Assembly (NCBI GenBank): GCA_021831685.1
Contig: JAKBMG010000134.1
Span: 1-64,000, forward strand
DNA length: 64,000 bases
Direction of reading: 5' to 3'
Origin: Bacteroidota bacterium
GTDB taxonomy: Bacteria > Bacteroidota > Ignavibacteria > Ignavibacteriales > Ignavibacteriaceae
Shown here in pieces: positions 38,573-49,104 of this stretch (positions within the stretch are counted from its first letter, which is position 1; each line of letters starts with the position of its first letter). The position numbers and the translations under genes were made by a program. A model generated the notes under the pieces. That model was not told where the DNA came from and did not search any database. It saw only the letters and a list, made by a program, of their open reading frames with translations.

Positions 38573-39634
38573 TTGGAGAAAAGTCAACATATTACATTAG
38601 ACGATATAGCAAAGAAACTAAAGGTGTCTAAAGTAACTGTTTCTAAAGCGTTAAGAGGTCATCCGGACATTTCAAAAGAGACTACTCTGCTTGTAAAAAA
38701 AGTAGCTGAGGAGTTGGGGTATACGCCAAATTATATGGCAAGAAACTTGTCATCGCGACATTCAAATACAATTGGAGTTGTAATACCCAAAATTGCTCAC
38801 TTTTTTTTCAGCGCAGTTATTGAATCAATATATGATGCTGCCTTTTATAATAATTATGAGATAATTTTAACTGTTTCGCAAGAAAGTGAAGAAAGGCAAA
38901 CAAAGCATATAGAATCACTACTTGCTATGCGTGTTGATGGGCTAATTGTTTCCATTACTCAACAAACACACGACCTGGCGATTTTTGAAAAAGTAAAGAG
39001 ACAAGGAATACCTTTAACTTTTATAGATAGAATATTAGATATTCCAAATACTAGCTCAGTAACTGTGGATGATAGAGGCGGGGCATTTCAGGCAATTGAA
39101 CATGCGATAAAACTAGGTTACACAAAGATCGGGCACTTAGCAGGATTTCATGAAATCAACATCGGCTTAAAGAGATACCAGGGATTCGAAGATGCAATGA
39201 AACAATACGGTGTTGAAATTAATCCTGATTGGGTAATACATGGTAGTTTTGGAGAAGAAGCCGGCTATCGTGGTTTCATGCAAATGTACAACAATAATAA
39301 TTTGCCAGAATTTCTTTTTACGGTTACTTATCCTGTTGCGTTAGGGGTATATGCAGCAGTTCAGGAAGTCGGATTAAAAATTCCAGATGACATTGATATT
39401 ATGTGTTTTGGAAATAGTGATGTAAACCGGTTTATCTCACCATCATTAAGTTGTGTAAATCAGCCAACAGAAATGCTTGGTAAGAAGGCGGTTGAGGTAA
39501 CATTGGATCACATAAGGAACATAGATTCATTTGAGCCTAAGCATATTGAAATCCCTACCGAGCTTCTATTGAGAGAAACTTGTTCAGGTAAAGGAATGAT
39601 CTCACTTTCAAAAACCGGATTAAATGGTATTTAA
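38573..39634 (+). CDS. LacI-family regulator of the hexuronate locus
   Basis: A 353-residue repressor. The N-terminal helix-turn-helix ITLDDIAKKLKVSKVTVSKA with the hinge YTPNYMARNLSSRHSNTIG is typical of LacI. The rest is a periplasmic-binding-protein-like sensor domain (TIGVVIPKIAHFFFSAVIES, VTVDDRGGAFQAIEHAI). The start is a TTG with a GGAGAT ribosome site nine bases upstream, chosen because no ATG fits. Located between uxaC and uxaA, it probably controls the surrounding genes in response to a uronate pathway intermediate. Confidence 0.9.
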   Translation: MEKSQHITLDDIAKKLKVSKVTVSKALRGHPDISKETTLLVKKVAEELGYTPNYMARNLSSRHSNTIGVVIPKIAHFFFSAVIESIYDAAFYNNYEIILTVSQESEERQTKHIESLLAMRVDGLIVSITQQTHDLAIFEKVKRQGIPLTFIDRILDIPNTSSVTVDDRGGAFQAIEHAIKLGYTKIGHLAGFHEINIGLKRYQGFEDAMKQYGVEINPDWVIHGSFGEEAGYRGFMQMYNNNNLPEFLFTVTYPVALGVYAAVQEVGLKIPDDIDIMCFGNSDVNRFISPSLSCVNQPTEMLGKKAVEVTLDHIRNIDSFEPKHIEIPTELLLRETCSGKGMISLSKTGLNGI

Positions 39635-39707
39635 GGTAGAGAAATTTTTTTGTTCTAAAATAGTAATCGATAAAGTAAACGATATAGGCAAAATTACTGA
39701 GTAAGAT

Positions 39708-41207
39708 ATGAAACCCAAATTTATAAAAATACATACGAATGATAACGTAGCAATTGCGATTGCAAGAATTGCAAAAGATGAAAAGATAGTTGTAGATAAT
39801 GTTGAAATTCAAATTCTAAATGACATTAATCAGGGACACAAAATTGCTATAAGGAATATTGAAGAGGGAGAAAATATTGTTAAGTACGGGCATATAATTG
39901 GGCATGCTACTGAAAGAATCAAAGTGGGTGAATGGGTACACTCTCACAATGTCAAAACCAATCTTAGTGATATTATAAGTTATAAATATGAGCATACTGA
40001 TTTCTTAAAAAGTAAAGAATTGCTGAATATTCCGACATTCGAAGGCTACAAGAGAAAAAATGGAAAAGTCGGTACGCGAAATGAAATATGGATTATAAAC
40101 ACAGTAGGATGTGTAAATACATCAGCTGAAAGAATAGCGAAGATTTGCAATGAAAGATACAAATCAGAAAATTTTGATGGAGTATTTGCATTTGCTCATC
40201 CTTACGGATGCAGCCAGCTCGGAGATGATCTTACAAACACACAGAAAGTTTTGTCAGGATTAATGAGAAATCCTAATGCCGGAGGAGTTTTAGTAATCGG
40301 TTTGGGCTGTGAAAATAACCAGATGAAATCTCTTTTAAGCTTAGCAAAGGGAGTAGATGAAGAGAGACTAAAATCATTTAATTCTCAGGAAGTTAAAGAT
40401 GAGATTGAAGAAGGCATCAAGTTAGTCGGTGAACTTTTTGAAATAATAAAAAATGACATCCGGGTAAAATGCCCTGTATCTGATTTAACGATTGGAATGA
40501 AATGCGGAGGATCCGATGGTTTCTCAGGAATATCTGCAAATTCATTAGTGGGGAGAATTACCGATATATTATCCTTACAAAACGGCAGAGTAATTCTTTC
40601 TGAAGTCCCTGAAATGTTTGGTGCAGAACAGCAGTTGATGAACAGAGCTAAATCAATAGAAGTTTATAATAAAATTGTCGAAATGATAAATAGCTTCAAG
40701 GAATATTTTATAAGTCATAATCAAGTAATTTATGAAAACCCCTCTCCCGGGAATAAGGATGGAGGATTAACTACGCTTGAAGAGAAATCACTAGGTGCCA
40801 TTCAAAAAGGCGGGACTACTCAGATAAACCAGGTTTTAGATTACGGGGAACAAATTGAGGAAAAAGGTCTGGCATTATTGAAAGCACCAGGTAATGACGG
40901 AGTTTCTGCGACTGCTATGACTGTAAGTGGAGCAACATTAATCTTATTTACTACGGGTAGAGGGACACCGTTAGGATTCCCTGTCCCCACCATAAAGATT
41001 TCATCAAATTCAGATCTATTTGAGAGGAAGCCTAACTGGATTGACTTTAATGCTGGTAAATTACTTACGGGAGAAAAGAATATGGACGAGCTAACCGAAG
41101 AACTACTTAGGCTAATAATTGATATTGCTTCAGGAAAAGTTAACACCAAGAATGAAATTAATGGAAATAAAGAAATTGCAATCTGGAAAGAAGGCGTGAC
41201 CCTTTAG
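39708..41207 (+). CDS. uxaA: altronate dehydratase
   Basis: A 499-residue iron-dependent dehydratase converting D-altronate to 2-keto-3-deoxygluconate. An N-terminal SAF domain covers residues 1-100. The second part has TRNEIWIINTVGCVNTSAER, FAHPYGCSQLGDD, VIGLGCENNQ and MKCGGSDGFSGISANSLVG, family signatures with conserved Cys/Asp residues. It follows the regulator and precedes uxaB, completing the altronate branch. Confidence 0.95.
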   Translation: MKPKFIKIHTNDNVAIAIARIAKDEKIVVDNVEIQILNDINQGHKIAIRNIEEGENIVKYGHIIGHATERIKVGEWVHSHNVKTNLSDIISYKYEHTDFLKSKELLNIPTFEGYKRKNGKVGTRNEIWIINTVGCVNTSAERIAKICNERYKSENFDGVFAFAHPYGCSQLGDDLTNTQKVLSGLMRNPNAGGVLVIGLGCENNQMKSLLSLAKGVDEERLKSFNSQEVKDEIEEGIKLVGELFEIIKNDIRVKCPVSDLTIGMKCGGSDGFSGISANSLVGRITDILSLQNGRVILSEVPEMFGAEQQLMNRAKSIEVYNKIVEMINSFKEYFISHNQVIYENPSPGNKDGGLTTLEEKSLGAIQKGGTTQINQVLDYGEQIEEKGLALLKAPGNDGVSATAMTVSGATLILFTTGRGTPLGFPVPTIKISSNSDLFERKPNWIDFNAGKLLTGEKNMDELTEELLRLIIDIASGKVNTKNEINGNKEIAIWKEGVTL

Positions 41208-41255
41208 CTCTTACCAACCTAAATTTAATTCACTTCAAAAAGTACAGACGGATAA

Positions 41256-42764
41256 ATGCTGCTAAATAAAAAACTAATAGAATCAAATACAATATTAAAT
41301 AATAACATCGTAATTGGTCCACATGATGAGATGCCGGAGCGCGTATTACAATTTGGCGAAGGTAATTTTTTAAGAGCCTTTGTTGATTGGCATTTTAACG
41401 AATTGAATAAAAAAGGACTCTTTAACGGAAAAGTAGTTATTGTTCAGCCGCTAAAAGGGGGAATGATAGATGAAATTAATAAGCAAGACGGACTATACAC
41501 ACTTCTTCTTAGAGGGATACAAAACGGAAAGCAGATTGAAAAGACCGAGATAATAACATCGGTAAGCAGGGGAATAAATCCTTATACTAACTGGAGTGAA
41601 TTTCTGAATTGCGCTTCAAATCCCAACATGCGTGTAATAGTATCTAATACTACTGAAGCAGGAATATCCTATTCGAAAATTCCTTTTCCGGAAGGTGAAT
41701 GCCCGGATACATTTCCTGCAAAAGTAGCTGCTTTTTTATACGAGAGATATAAGAAGTTTGACGGTGCTAAAGACAAAGGAATGATTATTATTCCTTGTGA
41801 ATTGATTAAAGACAACGGCGATACGCTTCACCAATATATTTTGCAGCACGCCTTAGATTGGAAATTAGACAGTAAATTCATACGTTGGATTCAAGAAAGT
41901 AATTATTTTTATAATACACTTGTTGACAGAATCGTTCCCGGTTATCCGAAAGATGAAATTGAAAGCTTAACGAAAAAATTAGGTTATGAAGATAATATAA
42001 TCGTTTCTGCTGAAGTTTTTCATCTATGGGTAATTCAGGGAAATAGAATAGCGAGTGAAGAATTACCCTTTGTTCAAGCCGGACTAAATGTTGTTTGGAC
42101 GGATGATATTCAGCCTTACAGAAACCTAAAGGTAAGAATATTAAATGGCGCACACACAATGTTTACAATTCCTTCATTCTTATCAGGCAATGACACAGTG
42201 CAACAAAGTGTGGAAGACAGAGTTATCGGAAATTATATTTCAGAAGGATTATTCAAGGAAATTATACCGACGCTTGATTTTCCTGAAGAAAAGAAATTGG
42301 ATTTTGCTCAAGAAATAATCGAAAGATTTCAAAATCCGTTTATAAAGCATTATTTAATTAGCATAACATTAAATTCTATTTCGAAATTTAAGGTACGCGT
42401 TCTTCCTTCAATATTAGAATATTTTGAAATGAATAAACATGTGCCCGAAGCGCTTTCATTTTCACTAGCTTCGCTGATTTGGTTTTATCGAGGGTATAGT
42501 TTGAATAAATTACCGCAAAATGGCTCAAGGCAATTCACATTGAAAGATGACGAAGAGGTAATGAAATACTTTAAGAGTTTAGAAAACATTCATGACTATG
42601 ATGCTGTTGTGAAGTCTGTCCTTGGCAACGTGAATTTCTGGAATTTGGATCTGAACAAGATAGACGGTTTGACGGAAATAGTTTCATATTATTACAAATC
42701 TATTGACAGTCTTGGAATGAAGCCTGCAATTGAAGAATTATTGAATGCAAGAATTATAGGGTAA
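41256..42764 (+). CDS. uxaB: tagaturonate reductase (altronate oxidoreductase)
   Basis: A 502-residue NAD-dependent polyol/mannitol dehydrogenase-family enzyme reducing D-tagaturonate to D-altronate. PERVLQFGEGNFLRAFVDW is characteristic of UxaB, followed by NTTEAGISYS and RILNGAHTMFTIPSFLSG with the catalytic Lys-Asn-His region. A second, non-homologous uronate reductase of SDR type is encoded at 51.0 kb, so the locus has both branches. Confidence 0.93.
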   Translation: MLLNKKLIESNTILNNNIVIGPHDEMPERVLQFGEGNFLRAFVDWHFNELNKKGLFNGKVVIVQPLKGGMIDEINKQDGLYTLLLRGIQNGKQIEKTEIITSVSRGINPYTNWSEFLNCASNPNMRVIVSNTTEAGISYSKIPFPEGECPDTFPAKVAAFLYERYKKFDGAKDKGMIIIPCELIKDNGDTLHQYILQHALDWKLDSKFIRWIQESNYFYNTLVDRIVPGYPKDEIESLTKKLGYEDNIIVSAEVFHLWVIQGNRIASEELPFVQAGLNVVWTDDIQPYRNLKVRILNGAHTMFTIPSFLSGNDTVQQSVEDRVIGNYISEGLFKEIIPTLDFPEEKKLDFAQEIIERFQNPFIKHYLISITLNSISKFKVRVLPSILEYFEMNKHVPEALSFSLASLIWFYRGYSLNKLPQNGSRQFTLKDDEEVMKYFKSLENIHDYDAVVKSVLGNVNFWNLDLNKIDGLTEIVSYYYKSIDSLGMKPAIEELLNARIIG

Positions 42765-42791
42765 AAATTAGTAATATTAAAAAGAGAAAAA

Positions 42792-43445
42792 ATGAAGAGA
42801 CAAGAAATAGTAAACTCGCTAATTAAAGCTTCAGCAGTGGCTGTTGTGAGGTTAACCGATCCTACTAAACTTATGAAAGTATCAGAAGCAATTTATGCCG
42901 GAGGAGTTTCAGCAATCGAAATAACAATGACTGTTCCAAACGCAATTAAGATGATAGAAGAGGCTAGTAAGGTTTTAGGAAGCTATATGCAAGTTGGAGT
43001 CGGGTCGGTACTGGATTCTGATACCGCACAAAAAGCGATTGACGCTGGAGCAAAATATGTCGTAAGCCCAATCTTCAAAAAGGAAATTATAGAAACCGCA
43101 CATAAAAATAATATACCTGCAATGCCGGGGGCTTTTACACCGACAGAAATTCTAACTGCTTATGAAGCAGGTGCAGATATTGTTAAAGTTTTTCCTGCAG
43201 ATGTAGTCGGAATGGCTTTCTTCAAAGGCATTCTTGCACCAATGCCTCACTTAAAATTAATGCCTACCGGCGGTGTCAGCCTGACGAATGCCGGTGATTG
43301 GTTGAAAGCAGGCGCTTGCGCCGTGGGTGTTGGCACTGCGCTGCTTGATAAAAAGGCAATAGCCACGGAAGATTATAAAACCTTGACAGCTAATGCAAAG
43401 ATATTAATGGAAAGCATAAACAAAGCGAAAGCCGAAATTCATTGA
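42792..43445 (+). CDS. eda: KDPG / KHG aldolase
   Basis: A 217-residue class I aldolase cleaving 2-keto-3-deoxy-6-phosphogluconate to pyruvate and glyceraldehyde 3-phosphate. VSAIEITMTVPNAI has the general-base Glu, and DIVKVFPADVVG the Schiff-base Lys; PTGGVSLTNAGDWLKAGA binds the phosphate. Last step of the ketodeoxygluconate route, followed by the matching kinase gene. Confidence 0.95.
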   Translation: MKRQEIVNSLIKASAVAVVRLTDPTKLMKVSEAIYAGGVSAIEITMTVPNAIKMIEEASKVLGSYMQVGVGSVLDSDTAQKAIDAGAKYVVSPIFKKEIIETAHKNNIPAMPGAFTPTEILTAYEAGADIVKVFPADVVGMAFFKGILAPMPHLKLMPTGGVSLTNAGDWLKAGACAVGVGTALLDKKAIATEDYKTLTANAKILMESINKAKAEIH

Positions 43446-43577
43446 TATTAACACTGAGAACACAGTATAGAGATTATTCCCAAGAAATTGTCGATACCAG
43501 ACAGCAGGGAAGAGGATTTGAAGAATTTAAATGTTATAATTTATTAATAAAAAGAAAATAATTAAAAGGAAGAAAGA

Positions 43578-44612
43578 ATGTCATTTAAGGTAGTAACAAT
43601 GGGCGAAATAATGCTTAGACTTTCAACTCCGGGATTCAGCCGGTTTGTGCAGTCGCAAAGCTTCGATGCAAATTACGGAGGCGGGGAAGCTAATGTGGCG
43701 GTTGCATTATCAAATTACGGATTTGAGAGTTATTTCGTTTCAAAATTGCCGAAACATGAAATAGGGCAAGCCGCGGTTAACAGCTTGAGACGTTTTGGTG
43801 TGAAGGATGATTATATTGTTAGAGGCGGAGATAGAGTTGGAATTTATTTTCTTGAGACCGGGGCAAGTCAAAGAGCTTCAAAAGTTATTTATGATAGATC
43901 AGGTTCTGCAGTCACAACACTAAAGAATAATGAGCTTAACTGGGAAGAGGTATTTAAAAATGCAAAATGGTTTCACTGGACTGGAATAACTCCTGCTTTG
44001 GGAAAAGAAGCTCAAGAGAGTTTGATTGTCGCATGCAAAGTTGCTAAGAAAAATGGAGTCATAATAAGTGCCGATTTAAATTACCGGGCAAAATTATGGA
44101 CTACTAAAGAAGCACAATCAGTAATGATTCCGCTAATGGAGTATGTTGATGTTTGTATTGCTAATGAAGAAGATGCAGAAAAAAGTCTTGGTTTTAAGGC
44201 TGGAGTAACAAATGTTGAAAGTGCAGAGCTTGATGAAAAAGGATATTTTGAATTAGCAAAGCAATTAAAAAAGAAATTTAATTTTAAGTCCGTTGCCATA
44301 ACGTTAAGAGAAAGTTTTTCAGCTTCGAGAAACGGATGGAGTGCCTTGCTTCACGATGAAAAAGATTGTGTGCAACCCTACCGTTCAAAAAGATATGACG
44401 TGCAAATAGTAGATAGAGTTGGCGGTGGAGATTCATTTGCAAGCGGATTAATTTACGGATTACTTAATAAAACCGACTCCAAAGAAGCTCTTGAATTTGC
44501 AGTCGCAGCATCCTGTTTAAAGCAAACTATTCCGGGTGATTTTAATCTGGTTTCGATCGATGAAGTCGAAAAACTTTCCAAAGGCGGTGGCTCAGGAAGG
44601 GTGGAAAGATAA
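43578..44612 (+). CDS. kdgK: 2-keto-3-deoxygluconate kinase-type sugar kinase
   Basis: A 344-residue PfkB-family kinase phosphorylating 2-keto-3-deoxygluconate with ATP. GEIMLRLSTPGFSRFVQ and NYGGGEANVAVALSNYGF are the substrate-binding N-terminal motif; VDRVGGGDSFASGLIYG carries the catalytic Asp. Neighbouring eda supports the assignment. If the gluconate route proposed for this locus exists, gluconate would need a kinase; this enzyme could be tested, but its motifs fit KDG better. Confidence 0.92.
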   Translation: MSFKVVTMGEIMLRLSTPGFSRFVQSQSFDANYGGGEANVAVALSNYGFESYFVSKLPKHEIGQAAVNSLRRFGVKDDYIVRGGDRVGIYFLETGASQRASKVIYDRSGSAVTTLKNNELNWEEVFKNAKWFHWTGITPALGKEAQESLIVACKVAKKNGVIISADLNYRAKLWTTKEAQSVMIPLMEYVDVCIANEEDAEKSLGFKAGVTNVESAELDEKGYFELAKQLKKKFNFKSVAITLRESFSASRNGWSALLHDEKDCVQPYRSKRYDVQIVDRVGGGDSFASGLIYGLLNKTDSKEALEFAVAASCLKQTIPGDFNLVSIDEVEKLSKGGGSGRVER

Positions 44613-44797
44613 AGGTATATGTAAGTCAATTATATTTTTAATGAATCTTATTCATCTCTAAAAGAATCTCTTGATTTAAATTATTAAATCACCTCAACAT
44701 TTAAAGGGCATCAGTTCTGACTAAGGCTTAATTAATTGTGGCAAGCAAAATATTCTTTGTTTGTTCCATTCCTAATCAAAAAACTATAGGGGCTCGA

Positions 44798-45087
44798 ATG
44801 AAAAGAGCAGAACTGTTCTATTCTCATTTTCTATTGTTATCATTTTCGCCTTGAAGCTAGATGCCCAAGATACCGCAACTGCAACTTGGAGTCTGCAATC
44901 TGATCAAAGCTTTATAACATCTGGCAGTATATCCGCTCTTGATCAAACAATAACTGGTCTTACGCCGGCATATGAAAAACCTCAAAGCGGGACCACTAAT
45001 AATGTTCAGAAATCAAAACCTGATGCTTCATCTAGCAGTGCATCCGGAACAGGGTCATGGCCGGCAGATACCAATATAAGAAGTTAA
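44798..45087 (+). pseudogene. remnant of a secreted pectate-lyase-like protein (N-terminal part)
   Basis: An ATG at 44798 opens a short signal-peptide-like frame (KRAELFYSHFLLLSFS) that ends after 18 residues. The next frame, also hydrophobic (FSFSIVIIFALKLDAQDTA), continues to TAA 45085-45087 with WSLQSDQSFITSGSISALDQ and ASGTGSWPADTNIRS. These resemble the short N-terminal module of T9SS-exported pectate lyases; the catalytic part is absent. The frame break plus truncation point to a decayed gene. Confidence 0.45.
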
Positions 45088-45243
45088 AAATACTGCAACC
45101 AAAAAAATGATATTACTAAAGTAATTATAATATCGGCGTTTAAATCTTTGCATTTTTCTTGAACGTAAACTTGAACTAGCAGATTTAGCACTTTAGGTTT
45201 TAATCATTCAACTACTATTATCATATAACTTGAGAGAGGAATA

Positions 45244-46548
45244 ATGAGTACAAATTCATCCAAGGAAGGAACAGTCTTGGGCATCAAAAGTCCAAATGCA
45301 AAAACAAAAGTAAGAGCTTATCGATGGACGATTTGTGGCTTGCTCTTTTTTGCCACAACAATTAACTACATAGATAGACAGGTGCTCGGAATATTGGCTC
45401 CTGTTCTTCAAAAGGATATTGGTTGGAATGAAATTGATTACGGATATATAGTTACTGCATTTTCAGCGGCGTATGCTCTTGGTCTTCTGTTCGTCGGAAG
45501 ATTTATTGACAAAGTCGGTACAAAAATCGGTTATAGTATATCTATTTTTATTTGGAGTATTGCAGCTATGGGGCATGCTCTTGTCAAAACCGTATTTGGC
45601 TTTGGGCTCGCAAGATTTGCTTTAGGAATAGGAGAATCAGGAAATTTCCCAGCTGCTATAAAAGCAACCGCTGAATGGTTTCCTAAAAAAGAAAGAGCTT
45701 TTGCAACTGGGCTATTCAATTCGGGCGCTAACATTGGAGCAGTTGTCGCACCTCTTGTAGTGCCATGGATTACGTTAACCTGGGGTTGGCAGGAAGCATT
45801 TATTTTTACCGGACTTCTTGGATTTATCTGGATAGTACTTTGGGTTTGGCTATATGAAATTCCCGAGAGGCATAAAAAAGTTAGCAAAGAGGAATTAGCA
45901 TACATACAAAGCGACCCGGCTGAAGTTCAAACAGAAAAAATTCCGTGGATGAAATTGTTTAAGTATAAACAAACCTGGGCGTTTTTTATCGCTAAATTTT
46001 TAACCGACCCAATTTGGTGGTTTTACCTATACTGGCTGCCCAAATTTTTAAATGAACGATATCATCTTGATTTAGCCAACCTGGGGTTACCGTTGATAGT
46101 AATTTATACTATGACGAGCATCGGCAGCATAGGAGGGGGTTGGCTATCGGGAGCATTTATTAAAAAAGGCTGGAGTATAAACAAGGGAAGAAAGATGGTT
46201 ATGCTGATATGTGCTATCCTGATTGTACCAATCGTATTTGCTTCGGTTGTTCCTGAATGGTGGGCAGTAGGTTTGATTGGCTTAGCCGCTGCATCTCATC
46301 AAGGATGGTCGGCAAATTTATTTACAACAGCTTCGGATATGTTTCCCAAAAAAGCTGTCGGTTCTGTTGTTGGTCTAGGCGGAATGGCAGGCGCTATCGG
46401 TGGTATGTTTATTGCCACCGCTGCAGGTTTCATTCTACAAATTACAGGAAGTTATATGATCCTTTTCATAATATCAGGCTCTGTTTATCTGTTAGCTTTG
46501 CTTATTTTCCAAATGCTGGCTCCAAAGATGGAAAGCGCTCAAATATAA
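45244..46548 (+). CDS. exuT: ExuT-like hexuronate MFS transporter
   Basis: A 434-residue major-facilitator protein with about twelve membrane helices. The N-terminal NYIDRQVLGILAPVLQKDIG, FGFGLARFALGIGESGNFPA and KATAEWFPKKERAFATGLFN are typical of the ACS (anion:cation symporter) family that includes ExuT. IPWMKLFKYKQTW lies in the central loop. It would import galacturonate/glucuronate for uxaC; the symbol is assigned from family and locus. Confidence 0.87.
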   Translation: MSTNSSKEGTVLGIKSPNAKTKVRAYRWTICGLLFFATTINYIDRQVLGILAPVLQKDIGWNEIDYGYIVTAFSAAYALGLLFVGRFIDKVGTKIGYSISIFIWSIAAMGHALVKTVFGFGLARFALGIGESGNFPAAIKATAEWFPKKERAFATGLFNSGANIGAVVAPLVVPWITLTWGWQEAFIFTGLLGFIWIVLWVWLYEIPERHKKVSKEELAYIQSDPAEVQTEKIPWMKLFKYKQTWAFFIAKFLTDPIWWFYLYWLPKFLNERYHLDLANLGLPLIVIYTMTSIGSIGGGWLSGAFIKKGWSINKGRKMVMLICAILIVPIVFASVVPEWWAVGLIGLAAASHQGWSANLFTTASDMFPKKAVGSVVGLGGMAGAIGGMFIATAAGFILQITGSYMILFIISGSVYLLALLIFQMLAPKMESAQI

Positions 46549-46604
46549 TTTATTTCTAAGCTCGCTCGTAATTATCAAACTTAAATCAATAAGGTATAAC
46601 TAAA

Positions 46605-48170
46605 ATGAATACAGAAGCATCCGAAACAAAAATCTTTAATAAAACGTTAAAAGAACTTACCGGTCTACTTCATTCAAAAAATCATGCTGACGTATATATA
46701 TATTCAAGTTCAGTAAACGAAAAAAACGGAAGCATCTTTTTTGTCGGAAAGGAAGATGATAGAAAGTTTCTTTATATTATTACTTCCGCCGATGCAAAAG
46801 TCCAGGAAAGGTTTGACGGAGAAGTATTGGAGAATATATTCACTGATGAAAAGCTATCTATAAAAAGATGTTTCATGAATCATCAAAATGTAGTTAACCT
46901 GCAGGAATTATTTCCTTATACTCGCGCAATTCCGATAGGCTTAAAAAATTCTTTTGGCTTTGGAGACCGGCTTGGCTTGGCAAATGCCGGTCATATTAGA
47001 TCGCTGAAAGGTTATAATTTCAAACCAATTTTTGCGCAGCAGTCGATTAGGGAATTATCAAGAACAAACCGCACTCCCGACGATGTGCTTGATTCTGCCG
47101 TTTGGGCAGTATTTCAAGAGGGGTATAAAGATGGTTTTGGTGCCGATGCCGATCATCTTAAAACAACAAAAGATATTGACTTGATGGTGAAGGCAGGATA
47201 CAAAACCTTTACTATTGATCCGAGTGATTACATCTTGAACGGTGTCAGCGCTATAAAAAAATTGGATCTTATGAAGAAGGTGTTGGAGCTGCAATGGAAT
47301 GAATTCCAAGACACATCCGCAAATCTGATAACAAGATATGAGAACAAGAAATTTGACTTTTCTGGAGGATATTCGTTAAGTCCTTCACTATATGAGATTC
47401 TTGAAGCCTGTTTAAAATATAACAGGGCAATTATTCATATAAAAAATATTTGTGATTATTTGGAAGAGCAATATCCGAAATATGATCATGAGATTGAGGT
47501 TTCAATAGATGAAACAGATACGATAACTACTCCTTTCGAGCATTTCTTTATTGTGAATGAACTAAAAAGATTAAAAGTAAATTTTGTCAGTCTTGCCCCA
47601 CGATTTGTTGGAGATTTTGAAAAGGGAATCGACTATAAAGGTGATATCGAAGTATTTAAGGAAGAATATTTAAAGCACCTGGCTATTGTAAAATATTTTG
47701 GATTTTATAAAATTAGCTTTCATTCAGGAAGCGACAAATTTACAGTTTATAATGCAGTTGCAGAAATTAATGAAGGTTTTGTTCATATAAAAACTGCAGG
47801 TACAAGTTACCTGGAAGCTCTAAAAGTCGTTGCAATTAAAGACCCGGAACTTTTTAGAGAAATACTGGATTTTGCCGCCGGACTGTATGAAACCGAAAAG
47901 AAAACATATCATGTCTCCGCTGATATGAAAAAAATAAAGCCTGCTAATGAATACAAGGACGAAGAGCTTGAAAAATTGTTTGGATCAAACGATGTTAGAC
48001 AAGCGCTTCATGTTACTTACGGAAGGGTATTGACTGAGAAAAATGAAAAGTCAGAGTTGATTTTCAGAGATAGAATTTATGTTTGCCTTATTAAAAATGA
48101 AGAGCTACATTACAGCGTGTTAGTTAAACATTTTCAACGGCATATGAATTCTTTTAAGGATAAAATTTGA
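46605..48170 (+). CDS. uxaE: tagaturonate epimerase
   Basis: A 521-residue metal-dependent enzyme of the UxaE family, converting D-tagaturonate to D-fructuronate, first described in Thermotoga. Family-type segments: GLKNSFGFGDRLGLANAGHI, FGADADHLKTTKDID, HEIEVSIDETDTITTPFEHF and ISFHSGSDKFTVY with conserved His/Asp/Glu ligands. Its product feeds the SDR-type reductase at 51.0 kb, not UxaB. Its presence beside a complete altronate branch is unusual. Confidence 0.88.
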   Translation: MNTEASETKIFNKTLKELTGLLHSKNHADVYIYSSSVNEKNGSIFFVGKEDDRKFLYIITSADAKVQERFDGEVLENIFTDEKLSIKRCFMNHQNVVNLQELFPYTRAIPIGLKNSFGFGDRLGLANAGHIRSLKGYNFKPIFAQQSIRELSRTNRTPDDVLDSAVWAVFQEGYKDGFGADADHLKTTKDIDLMVKAGYKTFTIDPSDYILNGVSAIKKLDLMKKVLELQWNEFQDTSANLITRYENKKFDFSGGYSLSPSLYEILEACLKYNRAIIHIKNICDYLEEQYPKYDHEIEVSIDETDTITTPFEHFFIVNELKRLKVNFVSLAPRFVGDFEKGIDYKGDIEVFKEEYLKHLAIVKYFGFYKISFHSGSDKFTVYNAVAEINEGFVHIKTAGTSYLEALKVVAIKDPELFREILDFAAGLYETEKKTYHVSADMKKIKPANEYKDEELEKLFGSNDVRQALHVTYGRVLTEKNEKSELIFRDRIYVCLIKNEELHYSVLVKHFQRHMNSFKDKI

Positions 48171-48254
48171 AAATGGAATAAGGGACAAATATTTTTTGTT
48201 TGCCTATTTAATTTGATAATAGTTTACTTATAACGTAAAACAAATGAGATAAAT

Positions 48255-49088
48255 ATGGAAGTTCGATATACACCCGATCATATTGACTATAAATATAAAA
48301 CCACCGGAGAACTGCGTAAATCTTTTTTGATGGATAATCTTTTTACTCCATCAAAAATTGAAATGGTTTATACAGATGTCGATAGAGCTATTGTGGGATC
48401 GGCTGTCCCGTTAAATCAAACGCTAAAATTGGAAAGCAGTAAAAAGGAAATGGCGTCCGATTATTTTGCCGAAAGACGCGAGATTGGAATAATTAACATT
48501 GGTGCAGAAGGTAAAGTTACTCTGGATGGTAAAGAATTTTCTATGGAATTTAAAGATTGTCTTTACGTAGGAAGAGGCGCTAAGGATATTCAATTCTTTA
48601 GCAAAAACCCTGACCAACCGGCTAAGTTTTATTTCGTCAGTTATCCTTCTCACTCTGAATATAAAACGCATCACATAAAATTTATTGAAACAGAATCTGC
48701 AAAGCTTGGTACAATTAAAGAATCAAACAAACGGACTATTTATAAGTATATCCACTCCAACGGAATAAAAAGCAGTCAGCTTGTTATGGGTTTGACGGAA
48801 TTGGATGAGGGAAGTATTTGGAATACTATGCCGGCTCACACGCATCAGCGGCGAACAGAAATTTATATGTATTTTAATCTTCCTGAAAATTCAATGGCAA
48901 TTCATTTAATGGGCGAACCGGAAGAAACAAGACATATTATTGTAAGAAATCAGGATGTAGTTATTTCGCCAAGCTGGTCGATTCATTCGGCGGCGGGTAC
49001 TCAGAATTATACTTTTATATGGGCGATGGGGGGCGAAAATCAAGCTTTTGATGATATGGATGTTATTTCTATGAAATCTTTAAAATAG
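48255..49088 (+). CDS. kduI: 5-keto-4-deoxyuronate isomerase
   Basis: A 277-residue cupin enzyme isomerising 4-deoxy-5-threo-hexosulose uronate, the spontaneous product of unsaturated galacturonate left by pectate lyases. The zinc-binding motif MPAHTHQRRTEIYMYFNLP (about residues 194-212) holds His, His and Glu; the fourth ligand is in SPSWSIHSAAGT. kduD follows 16 bases later. Confidence 0.96.
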   Translation: MEVRYTPDHIDYKYKTTGELRKSFLMDNLFTPSKIEMVYTDVDRAIVGSAVPLNQTLKLESSKKEMASDYFAERREIGIINIGAEGKVTLDGKEFSMEFKDCLYVGRGAKDIQFFSKNPDQPAKFYFVSYPSHSEYKTHHIKFIETESAKLGTIKESNKRTIYKYIHSNGIKSSQLVMGLTELDEGSIWNTMPAHTHQRRTEIYMYFNLPENSMAIHLMGEPEETRHIIVRNQDVVISPSWSIHSAAGTQNYTFIWAMGGENQAFDDMDVISMKSLK

Positions 49089-49104
49089 AATTATCGAAGA
49101 CAAA